DNA of 21,007 nt from an uncultured Paraprevotella sp. (GCA_910584955.1 CAJUDC010000033.1:1-21007), one strand, 5' to 3'; counted from the stretch's first letter, positions 1-9,270 are shown. Numbers and translations are program-made. The notes: generated by a model from the letters alone, not told the origin.

Positions 1-1990
1 ACGAAGCGTTGTCACCCGCATCCGGCAAATACACTTTTCGTACCTCCGCCCCCGGAGCCGTGACTGGGCAAACGAGTATGCTCCCAAACATATATTCGTC
101 TTTCAGGTCCCACACATTCTTATCATTGGCAAAATCAAACGGAAGCATTCGAACCATCGTATAGTCATGGACAGTCTGTGCACCGGCCATACTGTAGATG
201 TACGGAAGGAGCGTATACCGCAGGTTTATCATCTTCAGGATGGCATCATAATACTTAGTATCCGGTTCGCCGAAACGCCATACCTCACGAGGGGTATCCG
301 TTCCATGGCTACGCAATACGGGCATAAATGTCGCCCATTGAAACATACGGGTATAATATTCACGGAAAGCCTCGTCGTTGACTCCTTTAGGGAACCGACC
401 TTTTACAAACCAACGGTTGTCGCTACGAGTAAAAAACGAACCGACGTCAATCGTCCAATACGGATTACCGGTCGCTATATAATTAAGTCCCGACGGGATT
501 TGCTGACGAAAAGATTCCCACGAAGCATGGGTATCGCCATTCCACACGATAGTACCGTAACGCTGCTGTCCGGCAAATCCCGAGCGGGTCAGATTCACCA
601 CCCGCTTCTGCCGAGATGCGGCACGTTGGTTCTCATAAATGCCTTTTGCATGGTACAACGAATAAAGATTGCATTTGTCAGCTCCCAGACAATCGGAAAG
701 CACATTCTTATTAAGTTGCCAGCGTCTTTCATGACTGTCCCATCCGTAACGCTGACCGTCTACGGTTTCCGCGATATTGCCCCAGTCGGCGTCAAGCGGT
801 TCGGAACTGTCACACCACCAAGCATCAAAGCCGTTGGAGAAGAACTCCTTGTCGGCATACTCCCAATACAACTTACGGGCCTCTGGATTAAAGGCATCAT
901 AAACCGAGTTCCCCAGCATCCATCCTCTCTTCTGAAAGTCAGCCTGCTGCGGATTCTTCATCGGATTAGGCCAGATACTAATCATAATTTTGGCATGAAG
1001 GGCATGAACCGAATCAGCAAGGGCTTTCGGATCGGGATAGTGTTTCCGGTCCATCTTCATATATCCCCATCCTTCGGGCCAATAGTTCCAATCCTGCACC
1101 ATCACATCGATAGGGATATGACGCCGCCGATATTCCGCAAGGGTACGTAATATGTCGTCGCTGCTCACATATCTCTCCTTCGATTGGATATACCCGAACA
1201 TGTATTTGGGCTGTAGGGATACCCCGCCGGTCAGATAGCGATATTGCGCCACCACTTTATCAAGATTATCCCCCTTCATGAAGTAATAATCCAACTGGTT
1301 CGCAGCATCGTATTCTATTGTGGCATCTTCAAACTTCATGGCACATCCCGCATCGAAAAACAGTCCGTAACCGCCGGTTGAAACCAACACGGGCATCGCA
1401 ATTTTCAGATTATGCTGTACGAGATACACGGTCTTACCTTTAAGATCCATATAATCTTCCATGTGCGAACCCAGTCCGTAGAGCGATTCATCACCAAATA
1501 CAAAATGACAACGATAGCGTGTGTAACACCCCGTTGTATCGCGGCGCAAAACATTTTTGACCGTCACCTTCCCGTTGGCCGTGTCGACGATACGCGCCGA
1601 GTTATCATCATAAACCACATTCTCTTTTACCACCGTTTCACTTTCGCGGGGATTACCCAAATGTTCATGAAGAATAACCCGACCGCTCTTAGGTTCCCTG
1701 AACACTACGGCCAAAGACGGCTTCACGACTTCTACCGTGAGTTCCGACGACCGATATATAATAGCAGTATCTGTTTCGATAACCTTGACCGGTACCTTTT
1801 TCTGCGGATATACACACACACCGGTATGGTTTCCCTCATAATTACCGTTAGCATCCCATTGTATACGCGCTATCGATGGCGTTATAAAACGAATGCGTGG
1901 AAGTTTATCCACTTTTGCCGTCGCAACCGATACAGACAATGACAGGAGTATCACTCCGATTGAAAATAAACAGGTATAAGATTTGTACAT
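1..1990 (-). CDS. Secreted glycoside hydrolase family 31 enzyme (alpha-xylosidase/alpha-glucosidase type), partial at the window edge
   Basis: Retaining alpha-glycosidase, probably acting in the periplasm or at the cell surface on alpha-xylosides or alpha-glucosides released from plant glycans. The frame was read directly from the reverse strand and stays open for 663 codons from ATG at 1990 to the left edge, so the C-terminal part is missing. Residues 1-25 form a Sec signal peptide with a probable cut after Ala-Thr-Ala and no lipobox. A beta-sandwich N domain follows, with the GH31-typical YGLGSHMEDY stretch. In the barrel, DAWWCDSSEP gives the predicted nucleophile Asp394, and WNGDTHASWE gives the predicted acid/base Asp486. 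The sequence alone does not settle xylosidase versus glucosidase. No SusC/SusD pair lies next to it. The nearest upstream gene is eno, closed off by a terminator, so this gene probably has its own promoter in the 470-base gap. Confidence 0.88.
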   Translation of the reverse strand, partial: MYKSYTCLFSIGVILLSLSVSVATAKVDKLPRIRFITPSIARIQWDANGNYEGNHTGVCVYPQKKVPVKVIETDTAIIYRSSELTVEVVKPSLAVVFREPKSGRVILHEHLGNPRESETVVKENVVYDDNSARIVDTANGKVTVKNVLRRDTTGCYTRYRCHFVFGDESLYGLGSHMEDYMDLKGKTVYLVQHNLKIAMPVLVSTGGYGLFFDAGCAMKFEDATIEYDAANQLDYYFMKGDNLDKVVAQYRYLTGGVSLQPKYMFGYIQSKERYVSSDDILRTLAEYRRRHIPIDVMVQDWNYWPEGWGYMKMDRKHYPDPKALADSVHALHAKIMISIWPNPMKNPQQADFQKRGWMLGNSVYDAFNPEARKLYWEYADKEFFSNGFDAWWCDSSEPLDADWGNIAETVDGQRYGWDSHERRWQLNKNVLSDCLGADKCNLYSLYHAKGIYENQRAASRQKRVVNLTRSGFAGQQRYGTIVWNGDTHASWESFRQQIPSGLNYIATGNPYWTIDVGSFFTRSDNRWFVKGRFPKGVNDEAFREYYTRMFQWATFMPVLRSHGTDTPREVWRFGEPDTKYYDAILKMINLRYTLLPYIYSMAGAQTVHDYTMVRMLPFDFANDKNVWDLKDEYMFGSILVCPVTAPGAEVRKVYLPDAGDNAS

Positions 1991-2342
1991 GATTGATTAG
2001 GATTTATCACCATTTCTTGTTTGCCCCCTAGTCGACAATAGCCCGAATCCATCTGCCAAGCATTTTATGACCGACAACACCATATTTGCTTTTGCAATTA
2101 TACCTGGCACCGTATGTCTCCTCCCCTCCTTCACTGCAGCGCGAATAGCGGGGCCGTACGCCCGTCGGGTTATCACATTTCCATTGAACAGCCGTTTATA
2201 AAACGCAAATTATCATTTTTTACCGATATGGACAAAAACCGGTCTTATATTTAGTTTTTTTTAATTCTGCCTCCAGCGCACACTATAGTCACCCAGCCCG
2301 CTTTAGCTTAAAAAGCCCAAGCCGAGCCGGTATCCTCACGAC
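1991..2342. other. Intergenic region upstream of the GH31 gene
   Basis: Between the eno terminator and the GH31 start there are about 350 bases with no convincing gene on either strand. It should hold the GH31 promoter on the minus strand. The best -7 candidate is TATAATTG at 2102-2095, one base off the TAnnTTTG consensus, with no clear -33 element. A short A/T-rich near-palindrome lies around 2192-2205 and could be an operator, but nothing in the sequence proves it. Confidence 0.3.
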
Positions 2343-2379
2343 AAAAAAAGCCTGCCTCCATACGCAAACGGAGACAGGC
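2343..2379 (-). terminator. Rho-independent terminator of eno
   Basis: On the minus strand a 10-bp stem (arms 2379-2370 and 2359-2350, one G-U pair) with a 10-base loop is followed by seven T (2349-2343). It lies about 80 bases after the eno stop codon and separates eno from the GH31 gene. Confidence 0.88.
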
Positions 2380-2403
2380 ACGACAAACGTCTTGGGGATG
2401 CTG

Positions 2404-2421
2404 CAAAGCAAGTATGCTTTG
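2404..2421 (-). other. Small hairpin in the eno 3' untranslated region
   Basis: A perfect 7-bp inverted repeat CAAAGCA / TGCTTTG with a 4-base loop lies between the eno stop codon and its terminator. It has no T-run of its own, so it is not a terminator. It could protect the 3' end of the mRNA, but that is inference. Confidence 0.4.
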
Positions 2422-2461
2422 TATCCGAACTAAAAATAACGACGGTTGCGAAAAAAAAGAA

Positions 2462-3742
2462 TTACCGGATGCGACGATAACCGTAAACGGCCCGGTCGCC
2501 CAATTCTTCTTCGATGCGCAGCAGTTGGTTGTATTTAGCCATACGGTCGGTACGGCTCAGCGAACCCGTCTTTATCTGTCCGCTGTTGGTGGCTACGGCT
2601 ATATCGGCAATAGTCGTGTCTTCCGTCTCTCCCGAGCGGTGCGAAGTCACCGTTGCATAACCGTGCCGATGGGCCATTTCGATAGCATCCAGCGTTTCCG
2701 ACAGTGTTCCGATCTGATTCACCTTGATCAATATCGCGTTGCCGCATCCCGTTTCTATACCCCGGGCCAGAAACTTCACATTGGTGACAAACAGATCGTC
2801 GCCCACCAGCTGGCACCGCGCTCCCAACCGTTCGGTCAGATTCCGCCAGCCTTCCCAGTCGTTCTCCGCCATACCGTCTTCGATGGAATCGACAGGATAC
2901 TTTTCCACCAGGGATTCCAGATAAGCGATTTGTTCTTCGCTGCTTCGTCTTTTCCCTTTTTCTCCTTCAAAAAGCGTATAATCATACACTCCGTTCCGGT
3001 AAAACTCCGAGGCGGCACAGTCCATGCCGATCGTCACATCTCGTCCGGGTTCGTAGCCGGCCTCCCGAATAGCTGCCAGAATACTGTCCAACGCATCTTC
3101 CGTCCCGGCCAATGCCGGAGCAAAACCTCCTTCATCGCCTACCGCCGTACTCAGACCGCGCCGGTGCAGCACGCTCTTCAACGCATGAAACACTTCGGCT
3201 CCCATGCGCAGTCCTTCCCGGAACGAAGCGGCACCCACCGGTCGGATCATAAACTCCTGAAAGGCTATCGGTGCGTCGCTGTGTGAACCGCCGTTGATGA
3301 TATTCATCATCGGCACCGGCATCACGTAAGTATTCGTCCCGCCCAGATAGCGGTAAAGCGGCATACGGAGATAAGCGGCGGCGGCCTTTGCCACAGCCAG
3401 CGAAACGCCCAGCATGGCATTGGCCCCCAGGCGTTCTTTGGTGGGCGTACCGTCCATGGCCAGCATGACCGCATCTATCGTCCGCTGCTCCAGCACCGAT
3501 GTCCCGACCAAAGCCGGTGCAATGACGGAATTCACATTTTCCACCGCCCGCAACACGCCCTTACCGCCATAACGCTTTTTGTCGCCGTCCCGAAGTTCCA
3601 GCGCCTCGTTCTCGCCTGTCGACGCTCCCGAAGGAACCGATGCCCGGCCGCAAACACCGCTTTCCAGCCACACTTCCACCTCTACGGTAGGATTGCCTCT
3701 CGAATCCAGAATTTCTCTTCCTATAATCTGTTTGATTTTCAT
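2462..3742 (-). CDS. eno: Enolase (phosphopyruvate hydratase)
   Basis: Converts 2-phosphoglycerate to phosphoenolpyruvate in glycolysis; cytoplasmic and normally dimeric or octameric. At 426 residues it has the usual full length. The N-terminal domain starts with GREILDSRGNPTVEV and has the mobile loop SGASTGE. In the barrel, the expected catalytic and Mg-binding residues are visible: Glu204 (GDEGG), Asp241, Glu288 (SIEDG), Asp315 (GDD), Lys340 (IKVNQIG) and His368-Arg-Ser. The ATG at 3742 matches the conserved enolase N terminus. The rubrerythrin gene ends 110 bases upstream on the same strand, and no strong TAnnTTTG box was found in that gap, so partial co-transcription is possible. A terminator follows the gene. 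Identification is secure. Confidence 0.98.
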   Translation of the reverse strand: MKIKQIIGREILDSRGNPTVEVEVWLESGVCGRASVPSGASTGENEALELRDGDKKRYGGKGVLRAVENVNSVIAPALVGTSVLEQRTIDAVMLAMDGTPTKERLGANAMLGVSLAVAKAAAAYLRMPLYRYLGGTNTYVMPVPMMNIINGGSHSDAPIAFQEFMIRPVGAASFREGLRMGAEVFHALKSVLHRRGLSTAVGDEGGFAPALAGTEDALDSILAAIREAGYEPGRDVTIGMDCAASEFYRNGVYDYTLFEGEKGKRRSSEEQIAYLESLVEKYPVDSIEDGMAENDWEGWRNLTERLGARCQLVGDDLFVTNVKFLARGIETGCGNAILIKVNQIGTLSETLDAIEMAHRHGYATVTSHRSGETEDTTIADIAVATNSGQIKTGSLSRTDRMAKYNQLLRIEEELGDRAVYGYRRIR

Positions 3743-3826
3743 AAAGTTCTCTTGTTAAAAATGATACAAATCGGGCCCGTTCCGCTGCCAATGCAACCGT
3801 CCGAGCCCCTGTTTTCCTATCGCATC

Positions 3827-3847
3827 CGCCGGCTGTTCCTGCCGGCG
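3827..3847 (-). other. Hairpin just after the rubrerythrin stop codon
   Basis: A perfect 7-bp stem CGCCGGC / GCCGGCG with a 7-base loop starts 5 bases after the rubrerythrin stop codon. It lacks a T-run, so it may act as an mRNA stabiliser or a weak attenuator between rubrerythrin and eno rather than a classical terminator. Confidence 0.45.
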
Positions 3848-3852
3848 CGTAT

Positions 3853-4431
3853 TTAATAATTCGTCTTTTTCACTTCGAAATGAGCTTGCGGATGCAGGCA
3901 GGCCGGGCACATATCCGGTGCCTCTTTCCCCGTATGGATATAGCCGCAGTTACGACACTGCCAAACGGTCTCTTCCTCCTTTTCGAACACCTTGTGATTC
4001 TCCACATTAGCCAACAAAGCTTTGTAACGCTCTTCGTGCCCACGCTCGGCCACGCATATCATCCGATACATTTTGGCAATCTCCGGAAAGCCTTCCTCTT
4101 CGGCCACGTCGGCAAATTTCGGATAATCCACCGACCATTCCTCATGCTCTCCGGCCGCTGCGGCTTTCAGATTCTCCGCCGTGGTGCCGATCACTCCAGC
4201 CGGATAAGAAGCCGTTATCTCCACACTGCCGCCTTCCAGCCATTTGAACATACGCTTGGCGTGTTCCTTCTCCTGATCGGCCGTTTCGGTAAAGATGGCG
4301 GAGATCTGTTCGTAACCTTCTTTTTTCGCCGCACTGGCAAAGTATGTATATCGCATTCTTGCCTGTGACTCTCCGGCAAACGACTTCAGCAAATTCTTCT
4401 CTGTTCTGGTTCCTTTAATTGACTTACCCAT
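3853..4431 (-). CDS. rbr: Rubrerythrin (diiron peroxidase with rubredoxin domain)
   Basis: Non-haem iron protein that reduces hydrogen peroxide in anaerobes, taking electrons through its own rubredoxin centre; cytoplasmic. The start was set at the ATG at 4431, giving 192 residues, because MGKSIKGTRTEKNLLKSF is the family N terminus. A longer frame opens upstream at 4512 but would run through the predicted promoter. The ferritin-like four-helix domain spans about 1-145, with candidate iron ligands Glu21 (GESQAR), Glu54 and His57 (QEKEH), Glu95 and Glu98, and Glu129 and His132 (AERGHEE). The rubredoxin domain at 157-185 has Cys159/Cys162 (CRNCG) and Cys175/Cys178 (CPAC). A -7 box lies about 50 bases upstream, and eno is downstream on the same strand. 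Confidence 0.96.
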   Translation of the reverse strand: MGKSIKGTRTEKNLLKSFAGESQARMRYTYFASAAKKEGYEQISAIFTETADQEKEHAKRMFKWLEGGSVEITASYPAGVIGTTAENLKAAAAGEHEEWSVDYPKFADVAEEEGFPEIAKMYRMICVAERGHEERYKALLANVENHKVFEKEEETVWQCRNCGYIHTGKEAPDMCPACLHPQAHFEVKKTNY

Positions 4432-4478
4432 GAAAATACATTTTAAATGTTCTGTAATCTTTTTACTTTCTCTGCGGG

Positions 4479-4486
4479 CAAAGATA
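4479..4486 (-). promoter_or_regulatory. Predicted -7 promoter box of rubrerythrin
   Basis: TATCTTTG on the minus strand fits the Bacteroidota -7 consensus TAnnTTTG exactly and lies 48 bases before the ATG at 4431. The -33 element is weak (AATG, with a 19-base gap). Confidence 0.6.
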
Positions 4487-4605
4487 AACGATAAATCGGC
4501 ACGGACATTCATTCGGAAAAATAAAAAAACTTATCGTCCCGTTAAATGTTGTTACTCACTCACAGACAGTTTCAGCCGCTGTTCGGGCATCCCGACCGAG
4601 CGTTC

Positions 4606-4646
4606 AAAAAAAAGACGCCGTTCCCGTTTGTATCGGGAACGGCGTC
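4606..4646 (-). terminator. Strong rho-independent terminator of the PL11 lyase gene
   Basis: On the minus strand a perfect 13-bp stem (arms 4646-4634 and 4626-4614) with a 7-base loop is followed by eight T (4613-4606). It lies 39 bases after the stop codon of the lyase gene and insulates the rubrerythrin gene. Confidence 0.95.
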
Positions 4647-4685
4647 ATGCTTTCTACAGCCTTTCCAATGCAGAGGCCTTTTCCT

Positions 4686-7600
4686 TTATTTCTTCCTGCA
4701 CTTCATCGCACCGCCGGCTGTCCGCCCCTGTGCTTTCACGATATACGTCCCTTGGGGGAGCGCCGTAGCATCTAGGGTGGCCTGGATATCCTTGTTCGCA
4801 CAAGCAAAGTGCGCCACCACCGCACCGGACAACGTGCAAACCGTGCATTCCACGTTCTCGTCCTGCGGCACCTGGCTGATTCCGGTAGCCACCGCTACAC
4901 GCAGAATCCCTTTGTCGATGTCCGAAGTGTCCCACTCGCATCCTTCTCCGGGCGATCCCAGTTCCAGAACGGGATTCGAACTCACGCTGTTGCTTTCGGC
5001 TGTCCACAGCACCAGTTCCGTACCTACCGGCAACGTCAATCCTTCGTACACATCCACTTTCAGTGTGCCTTGCAGCCTCATCACGCCGATGTTGGCCAGA
5101 CTGGTATACCAACGGTTGCTACGCACATAAATGCGCAACACGGAACGGGGAGCGAAACTGACATTCTTCCCGCCGAAATCGATCGTACCGCTCATCGAAG
5201 TCTCCGTCACACCGGGACGTACCGTACCGCCGGCATTCACCGTCACCGTATTGCCCAAACGGCCTTGCCCGCACAGCGTGGTCCCGTTGTTTACTTGAAG
5301 CGTACCCGTCCCCAGCATGGGTTTGGTCGCCGTCTTGTTATCCAGACAGAGCGCACCGCCCGACACCGTGCAATTGCCGGTGAAGTCGCTGATACCGGTC
5401 ACCTTCATCGTCCCGCTGCCCACCTTATTAAATTGGGTGCCTTCGCCGGTAATCGAACCGCCAAACGTAAAATCGGTGTTCAGCGAACCCACCGCCCAGG
5501 TGTTCACACCCGACTTGGCCCAGGGTGCCAATGCGCCCAACTTACCGGTTCCTACGACTTTACCGATGCGGAATGTCTTGCCGGAATTGGTCACGGTGAC
5601 GCCTGCCGAAAGATCAAGTGTTGCATTCGGCAGTCCGTAACCGTTGTCAAGCGTCAGTCCGTTGCCGGTATTCGTCGGCTTAAGTGTCCCTTTGAAGGCC
5701 GACCAGTCGCCTTGCAGTTGCGTGCGGATCCAGGGCACATTCACACTGACCGTACCCTCACCGGTCAACCGCCCTTTATAAGTGCAACGGGAGTCCAGAT
5801 TCAAGACGGCTTTCTTACCAACCGGAACATGGAAATTCACCGCATTGTTACTGTACGAATAGCTGTTATCGCTATCTTGATAGGTTCCTCCCTCCAGAAT
5901 GAGGCGGTTGCCTAAGCCGATACCGTCCGCCGTCATGGCCAACGTTCCTGCTTTCAGCACCGTAGCCTTCAGTGCGTTGTCCACACTCATGCTCATCGTC
6001 CCGTTTCCCGATTTGGTCAGCGTGTCGCCCGCTATCTGTGCCTTCATCTCAAACGCGCCGCCGCAATTGATCTCACCGCCGCCGGCTCCGATGCGTACCG
6101 GAATTCCCATCGTCACGTTTCCGGTCGTTTGCAGCACCGCGCCGTTACGTATCTCAAAACGATCGGTCGCGGTGGTATAGCTTCCCAAGGCTCCCGTTGC
6201 GTTCTGTTCGTTACCCAGTACGGAAACACGGGTGGTGCCGCCGGCCAACGTCGTCTTGCCCTGGTAGGCGTTCAGATTCTTTATCGTCAGCACGCCCGTT
6301 CCTTCCTTCACCAGACGAGCCGCACCGGTTATGCGTCCGTTGCCTTGCAGCGTATAATCCCGACCGCCGGTAAACAGCACGGTATCGGGTTCCACATCAC
6401 CGCCCAGATTCACCGTGAAACAGCGGGCGGCATCGTCGAACACCACCTTGTCCCCCGTCACAAAAACATCCGCATCGCCTCCGTTGCTGAAGTTGGCACA
6501 GTCGTTCAGGTTCCACAGCCCCGATTCGGCCTCGCCGTTCCAGTATATCGTGGTGGCTTCGCGCAACGCATTCACCTGCAAATAAACATTACCGCCCTCC
6601 TGCTCCAACCGGCAGTCGATACCTTCCATGCCTTCTATCTTCACAGCCGCCAAGTCACCGTTCAGCGAAGCGGCTTTCACCAGCAGATAACGCCCCGGCT
6701 CCGGTCGTTGGCTACCGGCTTTATTATGCTGTACGAAACGGAACACCGGTGCGTTATAGGCCGGTCCGTGGGCGGCAAAATTCGACGGCTTAAGTTCCAG
6801 CATCCCGTCCAAAAGCAACGTATCGGACGTTCCGTCGGCAAAAATATCAAACTCGGCCACAGCTCCGAAATTCATCGTATAGCCGGCGGCTTTCAATGTA
6901 CCCCGGCTCTGCTCGCCGCCTACGCGCAACACGGAACCATATTCGGCCTTAAGCCCCTTTCCCAGCACGCCGGCGGCATTCAGTTCCGCAAAACGATTCA
7001 TCCACACCGGGCTGTTCGGCAAACTGCCACTGAAATTCACCATACCGCCCCACAGATTCGTCTCGCCGCTGTAGTCGTGCGTGCCGTTCAGGTTGAGGAT
7101 GCCTTCGCCCTGTTTCACCAGACGCATCTCTCCCGTCAGCCGACCTCCCTTCAACGTATAGGTGGAACGGGTGGTCGTGATATTGTCGTTATCATTGTGT
7201 CCCTCCGTATGCGAGAAAGCGTTTACCGTAAGGATGTAGGGTGCCACGCCCTCGTCCACGGTCACCTCGCCGCCGGCAGGATCGGCCAGCAGAAGGTGCT
7301 TCCCGTTACCGGCAGCCGTAATCCGTCCGCCGATGATTTCTTCACGACCGTTTGTCATCACCGGAGGCGGAGCCACGGTGATTCCTTCGGCCTTGCCCAG
7401 GAAATAGCTCACGTGGGGAGGCTGGTTATAACCGCACATCTGCCAGCATATCGCCTGACGGTACTGCATGTCGTGCAACAGCGTGTAGTTGCGCCACGGC
7501 GTGATGTCCGTTGTGGTATAGACGCGTAGCTCCATATTGTCCTCCGAACGGAGCACGAGTTCCTCGCGCCAATCGCCCAGTATATCGCCTTGCAGACAGG

Positions 7601-9203
7601 GGGTGTTCTTCGTCCAGTTGCACATCTTCGTTCCCGTAGCCGTGAATATCGGACTGCCTTGCCCGAATTTATACACAGCCGCCGGTCCTTCCGTTCCGTC
7701 GCCGTCCAGGCTTTCCTCACACAGGTCGCCATCCCAGTAGATACGGAAATCCTGCGTGATACCCGACCATCCGTCGGCCACGGATTTGGCGGTCACGGAA
7801 CTTACCAGCCCCGTACCTACGGCTATCATCTGCGAACCCGGATACTGATCGGTAAAGTTACCGGCCATGCAACGCCCGCAGTCGCGCCCCAACGAATACC
7901 AGTAATAGATCTTGCTCGTCGTGGCATCCCGGTAATTGGCTCCCATCGCGTCCTCGTTGCAGGCAAATATCTCCTGTCCTTTGCGGTACGGATCCAGATC
8001 GCCGCAATGCTGTGCGTCGCCATGGCCCAATCCGGTGGTGGACAGTCCCCGACCGTTGTCGTCAATCACCATCGAACCGTACACGATTTCATCGCGTCCG
8101 TCCCAGTCTACATCGGCAATCCCGTAATTGTGATAGCCTTGTCCGAACCACGGGCCTAAGCTGCTCTGGTTCCAGCGCCAGCGTTCCGTCAGTTCGTGGG
8201 TGACGGGATTCACGTCGAAAGCCACCATCTTGTGCCGGGAATAGATACCGCGTGCCAGAAAGATACTCGGCCGGCGTCCGTCCAGATAGGGGGCCCCGAA
8301 AAAGAATTTGTTGCTGCGATGTCCGTACCCGTCGCCCCACGCCTTGTCGAGGTCCGTCTCTCCGTCCTCCAGGCGTTTCAGCGGAAACGGGCGCCGGTTG
8401 TAGAGCTTGCCCGTAGCGCCCTCCATGTAAAGGAGAAATTCGTCGCCGGCTGTCATATACGTCATATTGGCCGAATGCGACACCGACCAGCGGTAATTCT
8501 TCGTAATGTCGCCTATCACCGTGCCGTCGGGCAGTATGGTGCCGTCGGCAGCCCGCATCAGCAGTTCGGCCTTTCCGTCGCCGTCCCAGTCGTAAGCCAC
8601 CAGATTGATCTCCACATTACTGCCGCTCACCATATTGGGACCGCAGTCTATCTGCCACAATTTCGTACCGTCCAGTTTATAGGCTTCGAAGAACACATAG
8701 GCACTGTCGTTCTCCACCGGATACAGATCGCGGTCGTCCCACGCATTGATACGCTTCACGATCAGTTCGAATTCTCCGTCGCCGTCCAGATCGGCCGTCG
8801 ATACATCGTTCAGCAGATACCCCGCCGTGATATCCGTCCCCCGACGGGAATATACTCTCCCCATCGGCACGGAAAGATAGGATTTTCCCCACACACCGAC
8901 CGGTTTCGATTCGGGCTGCTCCACCCCGCGCACCACGGCACGCACGGTGTACTTCGAATCCGCCGTTCCGCCGGCATCTTTGTAATTGGACACTTCCAGC
9001 GGTTCGGCATTCACTTTCACACCATCGCGGTACAGGTTGTACTTCGTGTCGTAATACTCTTCTCCCAGTATACGCCAACCGGTGTATACGCCTCCGGCCA
9101 CTTTCACGGCCACAAGGCCCCGGTCGAGTGTTTCCATCGTTCGTTGCGCTCCCGCCGAAAGAAACGACAGAAGTCCGCAACATACAAGTAATGATTTTTT
9201 CAT
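4686..9203 (-). CDS. Secreted multidomain rhamnogalacturonan lyase, family PL11, with beta-repeat region and C-terminal sorting-like domain
   Basis: Cleaves the rhamnogalacturonan I backbone of pectin by beta-elimination, probably at the cell surface. At 1505 residues it is more than twice as long as a plain PL11 enzyme (about 600). Residues 1-19 are a signal peptide (cut near AGA-QR). The PL11 eight-bladed propeller fills about 20-615, with several calcium-type loops (DLDGDGEFE at 138, DWDGDGKAE at 205, DVDWDGRDE at 364, LDGDGTE at 499). From about 616 to 1440 comes a beta-rich region with repeats like those of autotransporters, such as LVKQGEGILNLNGTHDYSG near 695 and LVKEGTGVLTIKNLNAYQG near 964, with others near 1063 and 1260. 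The last 65 residues, including LPQGTYIVKAQG, resemble the type A C-terminal sorting domain of the type IX secretion system. The gene is monocistronic, with its own promoter and terminator. Confidence 0.93.
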   Translation of the reverse strand: MKKSLLVCCGLLSFLSAGAQRTMETLDRGLVAVKVAGGVYTGWRILGEEYYDTKYNLYRDGVKVNAEPLEVSNYKDAGGTADSKYTVRAVVRGVEQPESKPVGVWGKSYLSVPMGRVYSRRGTDITAGYLLNDVSTADLDGDGEFELIVKRINAWDDRDLYPVENDSAYVFFEAYKLDGTKLWQIDCGPNMVSGSNVEINLVAYDWDGDGKAELLMRAADGTILPDGTVIGDITKNYRWSVSHSANMTYMTAGDEFLLYMEGATGKLYNRRPFPLKRLEDGETDLDKAWGDGYGHRSNKFFFGAPYLDGRRPSIFLARGIYSRHKMVAFDVNPVTHELTERWRWNQSSLGPWFGQGYHNYGIADVDWDGRDEIVYGSMVIDDNGRGLSTTGLGHGDAQHCGDLDPYRKGQEIFACNEDAMGANYRDATTSKIYYWYSLGRDCGRCMAGNFTDQYPGSQMIAVGTGLVSSVTAKSVADGWSGITQDFRIYWDGDLCEESLDGDGTEGPAAVYKFGQGSPIFTATGTKMCNWTKNTPCLQGDILGDWREELVLRSEDNMELRVYTTTDITPWRNYTLLHDMQYRQAICWQMCGYNQPPHVSYFLGKAEGITVAPPPVMTNGREEIIGGRITAAGNGKHLLLADPAGGEVTVDEGVAPYILTVNAFSHTEGHNDNDNITTTRSTYTLKGGRLTGEMRLVKQGEGILNLNGTHDYSGETNLWGGMVNFSGSLPNSPVWMNRFAELNAAGVLGKGLKAEYGSVLRVGGEQSRGTLKAAGYTMNFGAVAEFDIFADGTSDTLLLDGMLELKPSNFAAHGPAYNAPVFRFVQHNKAGSQRPEPGRYLLVKAASLNGDLAAVKIEGMEGIDCRLEQEGGNVYLQVNALREATTIYWNGEAESGLWNLNDCANFSNGGDADVFVTGDKVVFDDAARCFTVNLGGDVEPDTVLFTGGRDYTLQGNGRITGAARLVKEGTGVLTIKNLNAYQGKTTLAGGTTRVSVLGNEQNATGALGSYTTATDRFEIRNGAVLQTTGNVTMGIPVRIGAGGGEINCGGAFEMKAQIAGDTLTKSGNGTMSMSVDNALKATVLKAGTLAMTADGIGLGNRLILEGGTYQDSDNSYSYSNNAVNFHVPVGKKAVLNLDSRCTYKGRLTGEGTVSVNVPWIRTQLQGDWSAFKGTLKPTNTGNGLTLDNGYGLPNATLDLSAGVTVTNSGKTFRIGKVVGTGKLGALAPWAKSGVNTWAVGSLNTDFTFGGSITGEGTQFNKVGSGTMKVTGISDFTGNCTVSGGALCLDNKTATKPMLGTGTLQVNNGTTLCGQGRLGNTVTVNAGGTVRPGVTETSMSGTIDFGGKNVSFAPRSVLRIYVRSNRWYTSLANIGVMRLQGTLKVDVYEGLTLPVGTELVLWTAESNSVSSNPVLELGSPGEGCEWDTSDIDKGILRVAVATGISQVPQDENVECTVCTLSGAVVAHFACANKDIQATLDATALPQGTYIVKAQGRTAGGAMKCRKK

Positions 9204-9242
9204 TCTATCTGTTCAGATTTAGGTTTTTCATCTGTTAGGCTG

Positions 9243-9258
9243 CCCGTTATGCAACGGG
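9243..9258 (-). promoter_or_regulatory. Hairpin in the 5' leader of the PL11 gene
   Basis: CCCGTT-GCAT-AACGGG forms a perfect 6-bp stem with a 4-base loop on the minus strand. It begins a few bases after the expected transcription start, 40 bases before the ATG. A stem at the extreme 5' end can stabilise an mRNA or control its translation; no function can be proven here. Confidence 0.4.
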
Positions 9259-9270
9259 TATAACAAGTGG

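Noticed and set aside
167..1150. 327-codon open frame on the plus strand
   Set aside because: It is antisense to the GH31 gene, in which the nucleophile and acid/base motifs are in one continuous frame.
2414..3286. 290-codon open frame on the plus strand
   Set aside because: It is antisense to enolase, whose identity and catalytic residues are certain. Its N-terminal part crosses the eno 3' untranslated region.
4432..4512. 27-codon N-terminal extension of rubrerythrin
   Set aside because: The family N terminus begins at the ATG at 4431, and the extension covers the exact TAnnTTTG promoter box at 4479-4486.
6129..7529. 466-codon open frame on the plus strand
   Set aside because: It lies wholly opposite the PL11 lyase gene, has low-complexity His/Arg/Gln-rich composition and no motif. 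It is a shadow caused by the GC-rich codon use of the real gene.
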